Assembly (NCBI RefSeq): GCF_023806125.1
Contig: NZ_JAMSKT010000014.1
Coordinates: 1 to 64,000 of the forward strand
DNA from: Clostridium caldaquaticum
Lineage (GTDB): Bacteria; Bacillota; Clostridia; Clostridiales; Clostridiaceae
Direction of reading: 5' to 3'
Length of the DNA stretch: 64,000 nucleotides
The notes under the pieces were generated by a model. That model worked only from the letters and a program-made list of their open reading frames with translations, was not told the origin of the DNA and ran no database searches. Shown here in pieces: positions 1-7,719 of the stretch (its first letter is position 1; each line of letters starts with the position of its first letter). The translations under genes were made by a program, and so were the position numbers.

Positions 1-88
1 CGTTTCCATGCCGAACACGCAAGTTAAGCTCCGAGATGTCGATGATACTGCACGGGAGACTGTGTGGAAAAGTAGATAGTCGCCAATT
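1..88 (+). rRNA. rrf: 5S ribosomal RNA, 3' part (5' end outside window)
   Basis: The window opens inside a 5S rRNA. The conserved loop C to helix III segment (CCGAACACG...AAGTTAAGCTC) is at about 11-31, and the typical tail GAGAC...GTAGATAGTCGCCA ends near 85-88. It is the end of an rRNA operon whose 16S and 23S lie upstream of the window, and it leads into two tRNA genes. The exact 3' end is uncertain because the pairing 5' strand is missing. Confidence 0.9.
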
Positions 89-101
89 AAGTTGGCCGAT
101 T

Positions 102-168
102 ACGGGGCAATTTAAGAGCGTCGATTCTCATCGACTAAATTGCCCGTAAATGTCCATTTAGGACATTT
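102..168 (+). repeat. Two adjacent stem-loops between 5S rRNA and 5S-like tail
   Basis: The first hairpin pairs 102-114 with 136-147 and contains an inner stem, GTCGAT (120-125) with ATCGAC (130-135), around a TCTC loop. The second follows at once: AAATGTCC (148-155) with GGACATTT (161-168). Neither is followed by a T-run, so they look like RNA-processing or insertion structures rather than terminators. Their function is unknown. Confidence 0.7.
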
Positions 169-170
169 AC

Positions 171-208
171 CTGCAGGGGAGGCTCTGTGGAAGAGTAGGT
201 CGTTGCCA
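171..208 (+). pseudogene. Duplicated 3' end of 5S rRNA
   Basis: Bases 171-208 align without gaps to 48-85 of the real 5S at 31 of 38 positions by hand count. The shared segment covers the CTGCA...GGGAG, CTGTGGAA and GTAG...GCCA blocks. It is only the last third of a 5S gene, so it is a remnant or recombination scar rather than a working rRNA. It lies 11 bases before the tRNA-Met gene. Confidence 0.7.
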
Positions 209-219
209 GATTTGTATAT

Positions 220-296
220 GGATCTTTAGCTCAGTTGGTTAGAGCAACCGGCTCATAACCGGTCGGTCCGGGGTTCGAGTCCCTGAAGGTCCACCA
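220..296 (+). tRNA. tRNA-Met (CAT)
   Basis: A complete cloverleaf with encoded CCA. The anticodon loop CTCATAA between ACCGG and CCGGT gives anticodon CAT. The acceptor GGATCTT pairs with AAGGTCC. A CAT anticodon could also be the lysidine-modified tRNA-Ile2, and sequence alone does not settle that. It follows 5S rRNA and is probably co-transcribed with the rRNA operon. Confidence 0.9.
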
Positions 297-299
297 TAT

Positions 300-375
300 G
301 GGGGTATAGCTCAGTTGGGAGAGCATCTGCCTTGCACGCAGAGGGTCAAGAGTTCGAATCTCTTTATCTCCACCA
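300..375 (+). tRNA. tRNA-Ala (TGC)
   Basis: The acceptor GGGGGTA (from base 300) pairs with TATCTCC using two G-T wobbles. The anticodon loop CTTGCAC gives TGC. CCA is encoded, ending at 375. It lies 3 bases after tRNA-Met in the same rRNA-linked transcript and is followed by a terminator. Confidence 0.95.
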
Positions 376-410
376 AAAACAGTCTGAAAAGGCTGTTTTT
401 TTATTTTTTT
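376..410 (+). terminator. Rho-independent terminator of rRNA-tRNA operon
   Basis: AAAACAGTC and GGCTGTTTT pair around TGAAAA, followed by a long T-rich tract. This closes the 5S-tRNA-Met-tRNA-Ala transcript. Confidence 0.85.
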
Positions 411-573
411 GATTAAAATATAGTAGTTTAATTATATATTTATGTTCTAATAATATTTAGTTACTCAAAAACTGATAAATATATATTTAGAAAATTAATA
501 AATGCAATTTTTCTGGTATTGTAATGCATTTCTTTTAATAAATCGACAAAAATATTTATTTTTTTTAAAAATA

Positions 574-602
574 TTGCTAAAATTAATAAAAAATATTATA
601 AT
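574..602 (+). promoter_or_regulatory. Promoter for liv operon
   Basis: TTGCTA (574-579) and TATAAT (597-602) are separated by 17 bases, a good sigma-A promoter. Transcription would start near 609, about 80 bases before livJ. The rest of the gap at 411-573 is AT-rich and shows nothing else I can name. Confidence 0.6.
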
Positions 603-625
603 TATGAATAAGATTATTTTAAAAG

Positions 626-657
626 TTGCAATTTTTATATATTTAAAAATCTTGCAA
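626..657 (+). promoter_or_regulatory. Inverted repeat in livJ leader (possible operator)
   Basis: TTGCAATTTTTA and TAAAAATCTTGCAA form an imperfect inverted repeat just downstream of the predicted transcription start. It could bind a repressor or fold in the RNA. The cognate regulator is unknown. Confidence 0.35.
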
Positions 658-688
658 TTATAGGACAGTATAAAAAAGGGGGATAACT

Positions 689-1858
689 ATGAAAAAGAGA
701 CTAGCTGTATTACTATCATTAGTTATGACAGCATCATTAGTATTTGGAGGATGCAAAAAGACAGAATCAACTTCAGCATCTAATAGTTCAGATGTAATAA
801 AAATTGGAGTATTTGAACCAATGACCGGAGCTAATGCAGCAGGAGGAGCATTAGAAGTTGAAGGTGTAAAATTAGCTAACAAGCTGTATCCAACAGTTTT
901 AGGTAAAAAAGTAGAGCTTGTAATAGTTGATAACAAGTCTGATAAATCTGAAGCTGCTACTGCAGCATCAAGATTAGTTGAAAAAGAAAAGGTAACTGCT
1001 ATTATAGGAAGCTGGGGTAGCGGGTACTCAATGGCTGCAGGACCAATAATTAAGGATGCAAAAGTTCCTACTGTAGCTGCTTCTGCTACAAATCCATTGG
1101 TAACTCAAGGAAATGATTATTACTTTAGAGTATGTTTTATAGATCCATATCAAGGAACAGTAATGGCTAACTATGCTTACAGTAAGCTAAATGCTAAGAA
1201 AGTGGCAATAATTCAGGAAGTGTCAAACGACTACGCTGTTGGACTAGCTAAATATTTTAAAGATTCTTTTACAAAGTTAACAGGAGATGCAAATTCTGTA
1301 GTATCTGTATCAAATTATAATACCGGTGATCAGGATTTTTCAGGTATACTTACAAACATAAAAGCTCAAAATCCAGATGCAATATTTGCACCAGGTAATT
1401 TCACAGAGTCTGCACTAATTATTAAACAAGCAAGACAGCTTGGAATAACTGCTCCATTTATAGGTGGAGATACATGGGAAACTCCTGAGTTTATAGATAT
1501 TGGTAAAGAAGCTGTTGAAGGGGCTACTTTCTCAACTTTCTTTGCAACAGAAAAACCAATAACAAAAGAATCAGAAAAGTTCATGGAAGAGTATAAAAAA
1601 GAGTATAATGGCAAGGAACCAGCAGCAGTTGCAGCTTTATCTTATGATGCTTATATATTAATATTAGATGCTATAAATAGAGCAGGAAGTACAGATCCTG
1701 TTAAAGTAAGAGAAGAACTTGCCAAATCAAAGGACTTCCAAGGAGCTGCAGGTGTTATAAACTTTGATGAAAATAGAAACGCAGTTAAGAGTGCGGTTAT
1801 TAAAGAGGTTAAGGGTGGAAAGTTCACATTTAAAGAAATAATAGATTCTGCAAAATAA
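689..1858 (+). CDS. livJ: Branched-chain amino-acid ABC transporter, substrate-binding lipoprotein
   Basis: This is an extracytoplasmic receptor that should bind leucine, isoleucine or valine and deliver it to the LivHM permease. The first 22 residues are a lipoprotein signal (MKKR, hydrophobic core, LVFGGC lipobox), so Cys22 should be lipidated and anchored on the outer face of the membrane. The remaining ~365 residues match the periplasmic-binding-protein type 1 fold (Peripla_BP_6), starting with IKIGVFEPMTG and including AAIIGSWGSG-type ligand-loop sequence. AGGGGGA at about 676 is the ribosome site. It is the first gene of a five-gene operon. The 77-base gap to livH allows extra expression of the binding protein. 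Confidence 0.93.
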   Translation: MKKRLAVLLSLVMTASLVFGGCKKTESTSASNSSDVIKIGVFEPMTGANAAGGALEVEGVKLANKLYPTVLGKKVELVIVDNKSDKSEAATAASRLVEKEKVTAIIGSWGSGYSMAAGPIIKDAKVPTVAASATNPLVTQGNDYYFRVCFIDPYQGTVMANYAYSKLNAKKVAIIQEVSNDYAVGLAKYFKDSFTKLTGDANSVVSVSNYNTGDQDFSGILTNIKAQNPDAIFAPGNFTESALIIKQARQLGITAPFIGGDTWETPEFIDIGKEAVEGATFSTFFATEKPITKESEKFMEEYKKEYNGKEPAAVAALSYDAYILILDAINRAGSTDPVKVREELAKSKDFQGAAGVINFDENRNAVKSAVIKEVKGGKFTFKEIIDSAK

Positions 1859-1935
1859 TATAACTTAAGGTAGTACGGAGCTTCAAGGAAACTTGAAGTT
1901 CTGTAACTATTTAAGAAAATTTTAGGGGGGACAAC

Positions 1936-2829
1936 ATGAGTCTTAATTCGTTTTTACAGCATCTTACTAATGGAGTGTCTCTTGGAAGTTTATATGCATT
2001 AGTAGCTATAGGATATACTATGGTTTATGGAATACTTAGACTTATAAACTTTGCTCATGGAGATATTTTTATGATGGCAACATACTTTGCTTTTTATGGT
2101 ATAGCAGCTTTTATGCTTCCATGGTATGTTTCTTTCATAGTAACAATAATACTTACAGCACTTCTTGGAATTGTAGTTGAAAAATCAGCCTATAAACCTA
2201 TAAGAAATGCACCTAAAATATCCATTATGATATCAGCTATAGGAGTTTCATTCTTTCTTCAAAATTTAGCAACAGTATTATTTGGTGGAAGACCTAAGAA
2301 GTTTCCTGAGCCAGCTATATTTACACAAGTTATTCATATAGGGAATGTATCACTTCAAAGACTTACTTTAATAATACCAGTTGTTACTGTAATAATATTA
2401 TTTTTACTTTTATATTTAATAAATAAAACAAAAAGCGGTATGGCTATGAGAGCAGTTTCAAAGGACTATGAGACAGCTAGCATAATGGGTATTGATGTTA
2501 ATAAAACAATATCTTTTACTTTTGCCATAGGCTCAATACTTGCTGCCTTTGGGGCTATTATGTGGGGGATGAAGTTTCCACAGGTTCAGCCTACAATGGG
2601 GGTTATACCAGGTCTTAAATGCTTTATTGCAGCTGTAATAGGTGGAATAGGAAATATAACTGGAGCTGTAATAGGCGGTTTTATTCTTGGTATAGGGGAA
2701 ATACTTCTTGTAGCTTTCCTGCCTTCATTAACAGGTTATAGAGATGCCTTTGCATTTATACTTCTTATAGTAATTCTTCTATTTAAACCTACTGGCATCA
2801 TGGGCGAAAATATTTCAGAGAAAGTGTAG
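1936..2829 (+). CDS. livH: Branched-chain amino-acid ABC transporter permease LivH
   Basis: An integral membrane permease of 297 residues with about eight hydrophobic segments, the usual size for LivH. It carries the family signature near the N-terminus (LYALVAIGYTMVYGILRLINFAHGD) and the conserved segment around MRAVSKDYETASIMGID in the cytoplasmic loop that docks the ATPases. It forms the translocation path with LivM. GGGGGG at about 1925-1930 precedes ATG 1936. It lies between livJ and livM, abutting livM. Confidence 0.93.
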   Translation: MSLNSFLQHLTNGVSLGSLYALVAIGYTMVYGILRLINFAHGDIFMMATYFAFYGIAAFMLPWYVSFIVTIILTALLGIVVEKSAYKPIRNAPKISIMISAIGVSFFLQNLATVLFGGRPKKFPEPAIFTQVIHIGNVSLQRLTLIIPVVTVIILFLLLYLINKTKSGMAMRAVSKDYETASIMGIDVNKTISFTFAIGSILAAFGAIMWGMKFPQVQPTMGVIPGLKCFIAAVIGGIGNITGAVIGGFILGIGEILLVAFLPSLTGYRDAFAFILLIVILLFKPTGIMGENISEKV

Positions 2830-2838
2830 GTGAAGAGG

Positions 2839-3888
2839 ATGAAAAAAAGAAATTATATTTTAACAATAAGTGCTTTAGCACTTTTAATAGGATTTTTAAT
2901 ATTTGCTCATATATACTTAGATTCCTATATAGTAAGAATATTAAATATGTGTGCTATTTATGTAGTACTTGCTTTAAGCATGAATTTAATTAATGGTTTT
3001 ACAGGTTTATTTTCTTTAGGACATGCTGGATTTATGGCTGTAGGTGCATATACAACCGCACTTTTTACTATGTCTAAAGAAGTAAAGATGCAGAACTTTT
3101 TTATGACTCCAATAATTAAGCCTTTAGAAACAGTTCAATGGCCTTTTATTGCAGCTTTAATATTAGGAGGAGCTTTATCTGCTATTATAGCATTTTTAAT
3201 AGGTGCTCCAGTATTAAAACTAAAAGGAGACTATTTGGCAATTGCTACACTTGGTTTTTCTGAAATAATAAGAATTATATTTACAAATACACAAAGCATT
3301 ACAAATGGAGCTTTAGGTATAAAAGGTATACCAAATACTACTAACCTTGGGTGGAGTTTTGGAATTGCAATATTTACAGTAATTTTTATATTGCTGCTTA
3401 TAAACAGTAGCTATGGAAGAGCTTTAAAAGCTATAAGAGAAGATGAAATAGCAGCTGAAAGCATGGGAATAGGTTTATTTAAGCATAAAATTCTATCCTT
3501 TATGATAGGAGCCTTTTTTGCTGGTGTAGGGGGAGGACTACTTGGCAACTTATTAGGTACAATTGACCCTAACATGTTTAAATTCTCTTTAACCTTTAAC
3601 ATACTTCTTATAATTGTTTTAGGTGGAATGGGAAGTGTAACAGGAACTATTATTTCTTCTTTTGTAATAACTATTGCAGGTGAAGCATTAAGATTTTTAG
3701 ATGAAAGCATGAATTTAGGTTTTATAGTTATACCAGGAGTTGCAGGTCTTAGAATGGTTGTGTTTTCGGGACTTCTTATGATAGTTGTGTTATTTTTCAG
3801 CAATGGTTTAATGGGAACAAGAGAGTTTAGTTGGGATAAATTTATCAGTTTTCTTACTAGAAAACCTCTAAAAAAAGGAGGTAACTAA
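2839..3888 (+). CDS. livM: Branched-chain amino-acid ABC transporter permease LivM
   Basis: The second membrane permease of the Liv transporter, about 349 residues with multiple hydrophobic helices and the LivM landmarks SLGHAGFMAVGAYTTA and LKAIREDEIAAESMGI (ATPase-docking loop). The frame is open from a GTG at 2830, directly after the livH stop. I prefer ATG 2839 because AGGTG (2826-2830) lies at the right distance for it. Start choice is the only uncertainty. It is translationally close-coupled to livH and sits 1 base from livG. Confidence 0.92.
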   Translation: MKKRNYILTISALALLIGFLIFAHIYLDSYIVRILNMCAIYVVLALSMNLINGFTGLFSLGHAGFMAVGAYTTALFTMSKEVKMQNFFMTPIIKPLETVQWPFIAALILGGALSAIIAFLIGAPVLKLKGDYLAIATLGFSEIIRIIFTNTQSITNGALGIKGIPNTTNLGWSFGIAIFTVIFILLLINSSYGRALKAIREDEIAAESMGIGLFKHKILSFMIGAFFAGVGGGLLGNLLGTIDPNMFKFSLTFNILLIIVLGGMGSVTGTIISSFVITIAGEALRFLDESMNLGFIVIPGVAGLRMVVFSGLLMIVVLFFSNGLMGTREFSWDKFISFLTRKPLKKGGN

Positions 3889-3889
3889 A

Positions 3890-4663
3890 ATGAGCTTACT
3901 TAAAACAGAAAATGTAGTTATGCAGTTTGGAGGCTTGACAGCAGTAAAGGATTTTAATCTGGAGCTTAATAAAGGTGAAATTGTTGCATTAATTGGTCCT
4001 AATGGTGCTGGAAAGACTACAGCTTTCAATATGATAACAGGAGTTTATACTCCAACATCAGGTAAGATATATTTTAATGGTAAAGATATTACAGGAATAA
4101 GGCCGGATAAAATTACAAAATTAGGTATAGCAAGAACCTTTCAAAATATAAGATTATTTAAGGATTTAAGTGTACTTGATAATGTTTTGATTGCAAATCA
4201 TCTTCATATTAATTCGGGGCTTTTTAGTTCAGTGTTCAGGATGCCTTGGTACTTAAAAGAAGAAAAGTCCATGGTTAAAAAATCTTTAGAGCTTATAGAG
4301 AAGGTTGGGCTTATAGATGTGGTAAATGAAAAATCAAGTTCCCTTCCTTATGGTAAGCAAAGAAGACTTGAAATAGCAAGAGCACTTGCTACAAACCCAC
4401 AGGTACTTTTACTTGATGAGCCTGCTGCTGGAATGAATCCAAAGGAAACAGAAGATTTAACAGAGTTTATACAGCATATAAGAGATGAATTTGATTTAAG
4501 TATATTTATGATTGAACACCATATGCAGGTAGTAATGGGAATATCTCATAAAATTTATGTTTTTGACTATGGAGTTACTATTGCAAAAGGAAGCCCTTAT
4601 GAAATACAGAATAACCAGAGGGTAATAGAAGCTTATCTGGGGGTGAATGAAGAAGATGCTTAA
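3890..4663 (+). CDS. livG: Branched-chain amino-acid ABC transporter ATP-binding protein LivG
   Basis: A cytoplasmic ATPase subunit. Walker A is GPNGAGKTT at about residue 36. The signature is LPYGKQRRLEIARAL, the LivG-type variant in place of LSGGQ. Walker B is LLLDEPAAGMN, followed by the switch His in MIEHHMQVV. At 257 residues it is full length. It powers import together with LivF. Ribosome site AAAGGAGG lies directly ahead, and the 3' end overlaps livF by 17 bases. Confidence 0.94.
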   Translation: MSLLKTENVVMQFGGLTAVKDFNLELNKGEIVALIGPNGAGKTTAFNMITGVYTPTSGKIYFNGKDITGIRPDKITKLGIARTFQNIRLFKDLSVLDNVLIANHLHINSGLFSSVFRMPWYLKEEKSMVKKSLELIEKVGLIDVVNEKSSSLPYGKQRRLEIARALATNPQVLLLDEPAAGMNPKETEDLTEFIQHIRDEFDLSIFMIEHHMQVVMGISHKIYVFDYGVTIAKGSPYEIQNNQRVIEAYLGVNEEDA

Positions 4664-5372
4664 AATAGATAATTTGGTTGTATCCTATGGAGGTATAGAA
4701 GCTTTAAAAGGAATCAGTCTTGATGTAGAAGATGGAAAAATTGTTTCTTTAGTTGGTGCAAACGGAGCAGGTAAAAGCACTATGTTAAGATCTATAATGG
4801 GGCTTGTTAAACCAAAAAGCGGTTCAATTAAATATAATAATATAGACTTATTAAATTTAAAAACTAAAGATATGGTTAACAATGGTATAGTTTTAGTACC
4901 AGAGGGAAGAAGAGTTTTTTCAAATCTTACAGTGCTTGAAAACTTAAAAATAGGAGCTTTTACAAGAAAAGATGAAAAAGGTATTAAAGAGGATATTGAG
5001 TGGGTATACAGTCTTTTCCCAAGACTAAAAGAAAGAAGCTGGCAATTGTCTGGTACACTTTCTGGAGGTGAGCAGCAAATGCTTGCTATAGGAAGAGCAC
5101 TAATGTCAAGACCAAAGCTTTTAATGATGGATGAGCCGTCTTTAGGCCTTGCACCTTTAATTGTTAAGGATATGTTTAATATTATTAAGGAAATACACAA
5201 GCAAGGTGTTACCATACTTTTAATAGAACAAAATGCAAATGCTGCTCTTAAAATTTCTGATATTGGGTATGTAATAGAAACAGGAAGGATTACTCTTAAG
5301 GGTGAAGGAAAAGAACTTCTCCAAAACGAAGAGGTTAAAGCAGCATATTTAGGACAAAGTACAAAAAAATAA
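4647..5372 (+). CDS. livF: Branched-chain amino-acid ABC transporter ATP-binding protein LivF
   Basis: The second ATPase of the Liv system, 241 residues. Walker A is GANGAGKST, the signature LSGGEQQMLAIGRALMS, Walker B LLMMDEPSLGLAP and the switch His-region LLIEQNANAAL; all are intact. The start ATG 4647 lies inside the 3' end of livG. ATG 4656, three codons later, is an alternative, since GGGGGTGA (4639-4646) could serve either. It is the last gene of the operon and is followed by a strong terminator. Confidence 0.93.
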   Translation: MKKMLKIDNLVVSYGGIEALKGISLDVEDGKIVSLVGANGAGKSTMLRSIMGLVKPKSGSIKYNNIDLLNLKTKDMVNNGIVLVPEGRRVFSNLTVLENLKIGAFTRKDEKGIKEDIEWVYSLFPRLKERSWQLSGTLSGGEQQMLAIGRALMSRPKLLMMDEPSLGLAPLIVKDMFNIIKEIHKQGVTILLIEQNANAALKISDIGYVIETGRITLKGEGKELLQNEEVKAAYLGQSTKK

Positions 5373-5378
5373 ATTTAT

Positions 5379-5410
5379 AAAAACTAGTCTTAATAGACTA
5401 GTTTTTATTT
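5379..5410 (+). terminator. Terminator of liv operon
   Basis: AAAAACTAGTCT (5379-5390) pairs perfectly with AGACTAGTTTTT (5395-5406) around TAAT, followed by T-rich sequence. The AGACTAGT motif recurs at about 5439, inside the next upstream region. Confidence 0.9.
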
Positions 5411-5502
5411 TTGAAAATTTCATTAACAAATTGTTAATAGACTAGTAAAGTTAAATGTATTAAAATGTAAGTAAATGCTTTAATAGAAGGATTGAAAAAT
5501 AT

Positions 5503-6000
5503 ATGTCTTTATATAGAATAAAGCAGTTTTACTGGTCAATAACTTCTAAAATAGAATTAGAGGATAGAAAATTTATAGATAAATACTTAAATAATGATGA
5601 AAAAAAGTTATTTAACAAGCTCTCAGTATATGAACAAAAGCACTGCATAAATACAGCAAGAGACGTTATTAAAGCCTGTAAAGATGCTGGAATTATAAAT
5701 GAGATGCTTATTAAGGCTGCGCTTTTGCATGATATTGGAAAAACATGCAAAAAATTAAATCCAATAGAAAAATCTTTAATTGTAATTTTAGACAGTATAT
5801 CTAAAGGAAAGCTTAAAAAATTTTCAAATATTAAAAAAATAGATGTTTATTATAATCATGCTTATAAGGGTTATAATATTTTGAAAGATATAGGAAATTA
5901 TGATGATAGGTTTCTTTATTTAATAAAAAACCACCATAACAATACTATTAAGGAAGATAAAGAACTAGATATATTAAAGAAATGCGATAGTAAAAATTAA
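5503..6000 (+). CDS. HD-domain (HDIG) phosphohydrolase-like protein
   Basis: A small soluble protein of 165 residues with an HD metal-binding core. The first conserved His lies in EQKHCINTARDV, the HD pair in LLHDIGKT near residue 76, a further His in YYNHAYKGYNIL and another in LIKNHHNN. HD proteins hydrolyse phosphate esters on nucleotides, but the substrate cannot be told here. The start ATG 5503 follows AGAAGGA at about 5486. It lies 15 bases upstream of niaR and is probably co-transcribed with it. Clostridial genomes often carry such single-domain HD proteins, and none has a role I can assign with confidence. Confidence 0.75.
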   Translation: MSLYRIKQFYWSITSKIELEDRKFIDKYLNNDEKKLFNKLSVYEQKHCINTARDVIKACKDAGIINEMLIKAALLHDIGKTCKKLNPIEKSLIVILDSISKGKLKKFSNIKKIDVYYNHAYKGYNILKDIGNYDDRFLYLIKNHHNNTIKEDKELDILKKCDSKN

Positions 6001-6015
6001 TATAGGAGAGATTAT

Positions 6016-6531
6016 ATGAGCTCAAAAGAAAGAAGAAAACTTATTGAAGAATTTTTAATAAAAAGAGGAGCTCCTCAAAAAGGTCAGGATTTAGCTAAGG
6101 AATTAGGAGTTACAAGACAGGTAATAGTTAAGGATATAGCTATACTTAGAGCAGAGGGTATAAATATAATAGCAACTCCAGAAGGTTATATGATACCAAA
6201 GGATGAAAAACATAAAATTAAAAGAGTTATAGCAGTATGTCATAATCCAGATGAAATTGAAGATGAGCTTACCTGTATCGTAAAGTTTGGAGGTACTATA
6301 GAAAATGTTATAATTGAGCATCCTTTGTACGGTGAGATGAGAGGTATGCTAATGATAAAAACTTTGTATGATGTTCAAAATTTTATGGAAAAGTGCAAAA
6401 AATATAAGGCAGAGCCTTTGTCTGCACTTACAAGAGGAGTTCATATCCATACTATTGAAGCAGACGATAAGGAAACTATGGAACGGATAATTAAAGAATT
6501 AAAAAATAAAAAATATATAATATCAGACTAA
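6016..6531 (+). CDS. niaR: Niacin-responsive transcription repressor NiaR
   Basis: A DNA-binding repressor of NAD-precursor uptake and synthesis genes. Residues 1-60 are an HTH_11 winged helix (QDLAKELGVTRQVIVKDIAIL is the recognition region). Residues 70-171 are a 3H domain, named for three conserved histidines, visible here in CHNPDEI, IEHPLYGEM and GVHIHTIE. The 3H domain binds nicotinic acid and metal in characterised homologues. At 171 residues it is full length. Ribosome site AGGAGAG precedes ATG 6016. No target gene for niacin transport is visible in the window. Confidence 0.88.
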   Translation: MSSKERRKLIEEFLIKRGAPQKGQDLAKELGVTRQVIVKDIAILRAEGINIIATPEGYMIPKDEKHKIKRVIAVCHNPDEIEDELTCIVKFGGTIENVIIEHPLYGEMRGMLMIKTLYDVQNFMEKCKKYKAEPLSALTRGVHIHTIEADDKETMERIIKELKNKKYIISD

Positions 6532-6550
6532 ATTATTGGGGGAAAGTAAA

Positions 6551-7717
6551 ATGCAAAAAGTAGCATTATTAAAGTGCAGTGACTACAATGTAGAACTTAT
6601 AGAGAAAACCTTAAGAAACGGCTTTGAGCTTTTAGGTGGGGACTCTTACCTTAGAAAGCTTATACCACATGGGAGCAGTGTTCTTTTAAAGCCCAATATG
6701 CTAAGTATAGAACAGGCTGGTTCGCCGGTTATAACTCATTATGCTGTTTTTGAAGCTGTAATACGTATAATTAAAGATTATTCAAGTAATATAAGTTTTG
6801 GAGACTCACCAGGATTTGGAGATCCAAGAAAAGCTGCAGAAAAAAGTGGCCTTATGGCAGTTGCTAACAAGTTTGGAGTAAAGTTTGAGGACTTTAAAGA
6901 AACTATTCATGTTAAGCTTGATAATTCAATTCTCTGCAAGTCTTGGGATGTGGCAAAAGCTCCTTATGAAGCTGATGTTGTTATATCTCTTCCAAAGTTA
7001 AAGACGCATGCTATGGCTTATTTCACAGGTGCTATAAAAAATCAGTTTGGATGTATTTCAGGAACTCAAAAGGCTGGCTGGCATACAAGAATGCCTGATG
7101 CTAATAATTTCTGCAAAATGCTTTTAGATTTAAACACGTTAATTGGTACAAGTTTCGCTATATTAGACGGAATAATTGCAATGGAAGGTAACGGTCCTAA
7201 AAATGGAAATCCTCATAAGATGGATACAATTATTATGGGTGAGTCTTTAAGTGCTGTAGATTCTGTAGCAGTAAGACTTATAGGTTATAATAATCCTCTG
7301 GATACACCTACACTTAAGGAAGTTTATGATAATAAATGGGGAGCTGTTCTTGAAGAAGAAATTGAAGTAGTTGGAGAAACAATAAGTAGTATGAAAGCAG
7401 AGAATTTTAAGCTTTCAAGAAAAGGGGGGACTTTTCACTTCTCAAGTCCTGCAGTTTCAAGATTTCTATCAGGAATGCTGGCACCAAGTCCATCTCTTAT
7501 AGAGGATAAGTGCATAGGCTGTAAAAGATGTGAAGAGGTTTGCCCGGAAAAAGGTAAAGTTATAAAAATGGTAGAGAAAAATAATAAATTAAAACCTGTA
7601 TGGGAGATGAAAAATTGTATAAGATGTTTCTGCTGCCAGGAATTATGTCCTGCAGGAGCTATAGAAACTAGGAATACAACTTTAGGGAAATTATTAGGTA
7701 TGGATAAGAGAGGTTAA
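6551..7717 (+). CDS. DUF362 domain protein with two [4Fe-4S] ferredoxin motifs
   Basis: A cytoplasmic iron-sulfur protein of 388 residues. Residues 1-300 are DUF362 ([19 protein letters not shown] and [21 protein letters not shown] are family blocks). The C-terminus carries two 4Fe-4S cluster motifs, [11 protein letters not shown]...P and [15 protein letters not shown]362-ferredoxin proteins are common in anaerobes and presumed to be redox enzymes, but none has a firm function. I place the start at ATG 6551 because GGGGGA (6538-6543) sits 7 bases ahead; an in-frame TTG at 6536 has no such site. It lies 2 bases before the UPF0182 gene, probably one transcript. Confidence 0.85.
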   Translation: MQKVALLKCSDYNVELIEKTLRNGFELLGGDSYLRKLIPHGSSVLLKPNMLSIEQAGSPVITHYAVFEAVIRIIKDYSSNISFGDSPGFGDPRKAAEKSGLMAVANKFGVKFEDFKETIHVKLDNSILCKSWDVAKAPYEADVVISLPKLKTHAMAYFTGAIKNQFGCISGTQKAGWHTRMPDANNFCKMLLDLNTLIGTSFAILDGIIAMEGNGPKNGNPHKMDTIIMGESLSAVDSVAVRLIGYNNPLDTPTLKEVYDNKWGAVLEEEIEVVGETISSMKAENFKLSRKGGTFHFSSPAVSRFLSGMLAPSPSLIEDKCIGCKRCEEVCPEKGKVIKMVEKNNKLKPVWEMKNCIRCFCCQELCPAGAIETRNTTLGKLLGMDKRG

Positions 7718-7719
7718 CT

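Noticed and set aside
220-296. tRNA-Ile2 (CAT) instead of tRNA-Met
   Set aside because: Sequence alone cannot tell lysidine modification; Met was kept as the usual rRNA-linked assignment, with Ile2 noted as the alternative.
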